From positions 1-6,184 of the forward strand of contig JAGXOF010000055.1 of NCBI GenBank assembly GCA_023660035.1: a DNA stretch of 6,184 nucleotides, in the 5' to 3' direction. The stretch is from Dehalococcoidia bacterium LH_S1 (GTDB lineage Bacteria; Chloroflexota; Dehalococcoidia; SZUA-161; SpSt-899). The position numbers and the translations under genes were made by a program. Shown piece by piece: positions 5,763 through 6,184 of this stretch (the stretch's first letter is position 1; every line of letters begins with the position of its first letter). Below the pieces are notes generated by a model, which saw only the letters and a program-made list of their open reading frames with translations, was not told the origin of the DNA and did no database searches.

Positions 5763-6184
5763 CCGCCTCCACTGCCAATGTGTAATCCTCTCTCTGTATT
5801 TAGCATAATCCATTCGATTTTGATTCCTCTCATAATAGCCGATTAAATCCTGCACAGCTTCTTTCCCTTTGGGATCTTTAGGACTTAAAGATTTTAACTC
5901 CTTCAAGACATCCTTAATTTTTCCCTCCCAAAGTAGCCCTCTTCCCTTTTAACCCATTCCTTAGTTTCCTCCTCTCCTTCGCCGAAGAGTGCTTTGCCCG
6001 TATCCCACAAATTTTCAACGACATGCCCCCAATCTAAAATCTGAGTTGCCCCGGGGAAAAGTGAAGCAATACGATTTCATATCCAATATGCCCCCCATTT
6101 TATCCCTCTTCGGCACAAAATTGAAGTTCCACTCTCTTCCAATACAAAATGGGCCTGGAGGAGATATCGATTTCCAAAAGGAAA
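5763..6184 (-). pseudogene. ISKra4-like transposase fragment, truncated at both ends
   Basis: Read on the complement from the right edge, recognisable homology begins near 6096 with GAYWI, a TGA at 6079-6077 where Trp is usual, then IASLFPGATQILDWGHVVENLWD, TGKALFGEG and KEWVKR. A shift near 5935 leads to LLWEGKIKDVLKELKSLSPK, then AVQDLIGYYERNQNRMDY and AKYRER. A second shift near 5786 leads to LHIGSGG at about 5783-5765. This order (LDW-HVVE-LW, ALFGEG, RMDY, IGSG) is that of ISKra4-type transposases. The following VESACK block with the catalytic Glu, and about 60 C-terminal residues, are absent: sequence from 5762 leftwards is unrelated and belongs to the IS630 side. From 6097 to the window edge no frame matches clearly. 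The N-terminal part would lie outside the window. Confidence 0.72.

Noticed and set aside
1..6184. CRISPR array, tRNA, rRNA, toxin-antitoxin or defence island
   Set aside because: No regularly spaced repeats, no cloverleaf-like segment and no paired small genes were found on either strand.

Overview
The window is bacterial DNA, fairly AT-rich. A complete, apparently intact TRAP-type uptake operon on the + strand (about 122-3256) is followed by roughly 2.9 kb of decayed insertion sequences (about 3260 to the right edge). Inside that graveyard sits one small intact gene for a zinc-ribbon protein on the - strand. Bacterial traits are the lipoprotein signal on the binding protein, clear AGGAG-type ribosome sites and a sigma70-like promoter ahead of dctP. 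A Thr/Pro/Ser linker after the lipobox and TRAP use are common in anaerobic sediment or subsurface lineages such as Dehalococcoidia-type Chloroflexota and Atribacterota-like groups. That placement is a guess from style; there is no phylogenetic marker here.

Layout. 1-121: leader with a candidate promoter (30-58) and a ribosome site. 122-1195: dctP, the extracytoplasmic solute-binding lipoprotein. 1196-1433: a 238-base gap with a weak hairpin (1211-1246), a perfect 15-bp hairpin of dispersed-repeat type (1324-1357) and two stacked ribosome site/start pairs for the next gene. 1434-1928: dctQ, small membrane subunit. 1946-3256: dctM, large membrane subunit. The three products form one tripartite transporter: DctP captures an organic anion outside the membrane and DctQM imports it on an ion gradient. 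No catabolic gene or regulator lies nearby, so the substrate cannot be named.

3260-4203: remnant of an IS630-family element with several frameshifts, stop codons and internal deletions, bounded by faint matching ends. 4308-4517 (-): intact 69-residue CxxC...CxxC protein of unknown role, with a leader carrying a repeated 10-base word. 4705-5717: a second, distinct IS630-family transposase pseudogene whose three catalytic regions survive in different frames. 5763-6184 (-): ISKra4-like transposase fragment, cut off at a TA dinucleotide next to the second IS630 and running off the right edge.

I see no defence system, CRISPR array, RNA gene or clearly new multi-gene system. The most open questions are the zinc-ribbon gene that stayed intact among dead transposases, and the control elements in the dctP-dctQ gap.
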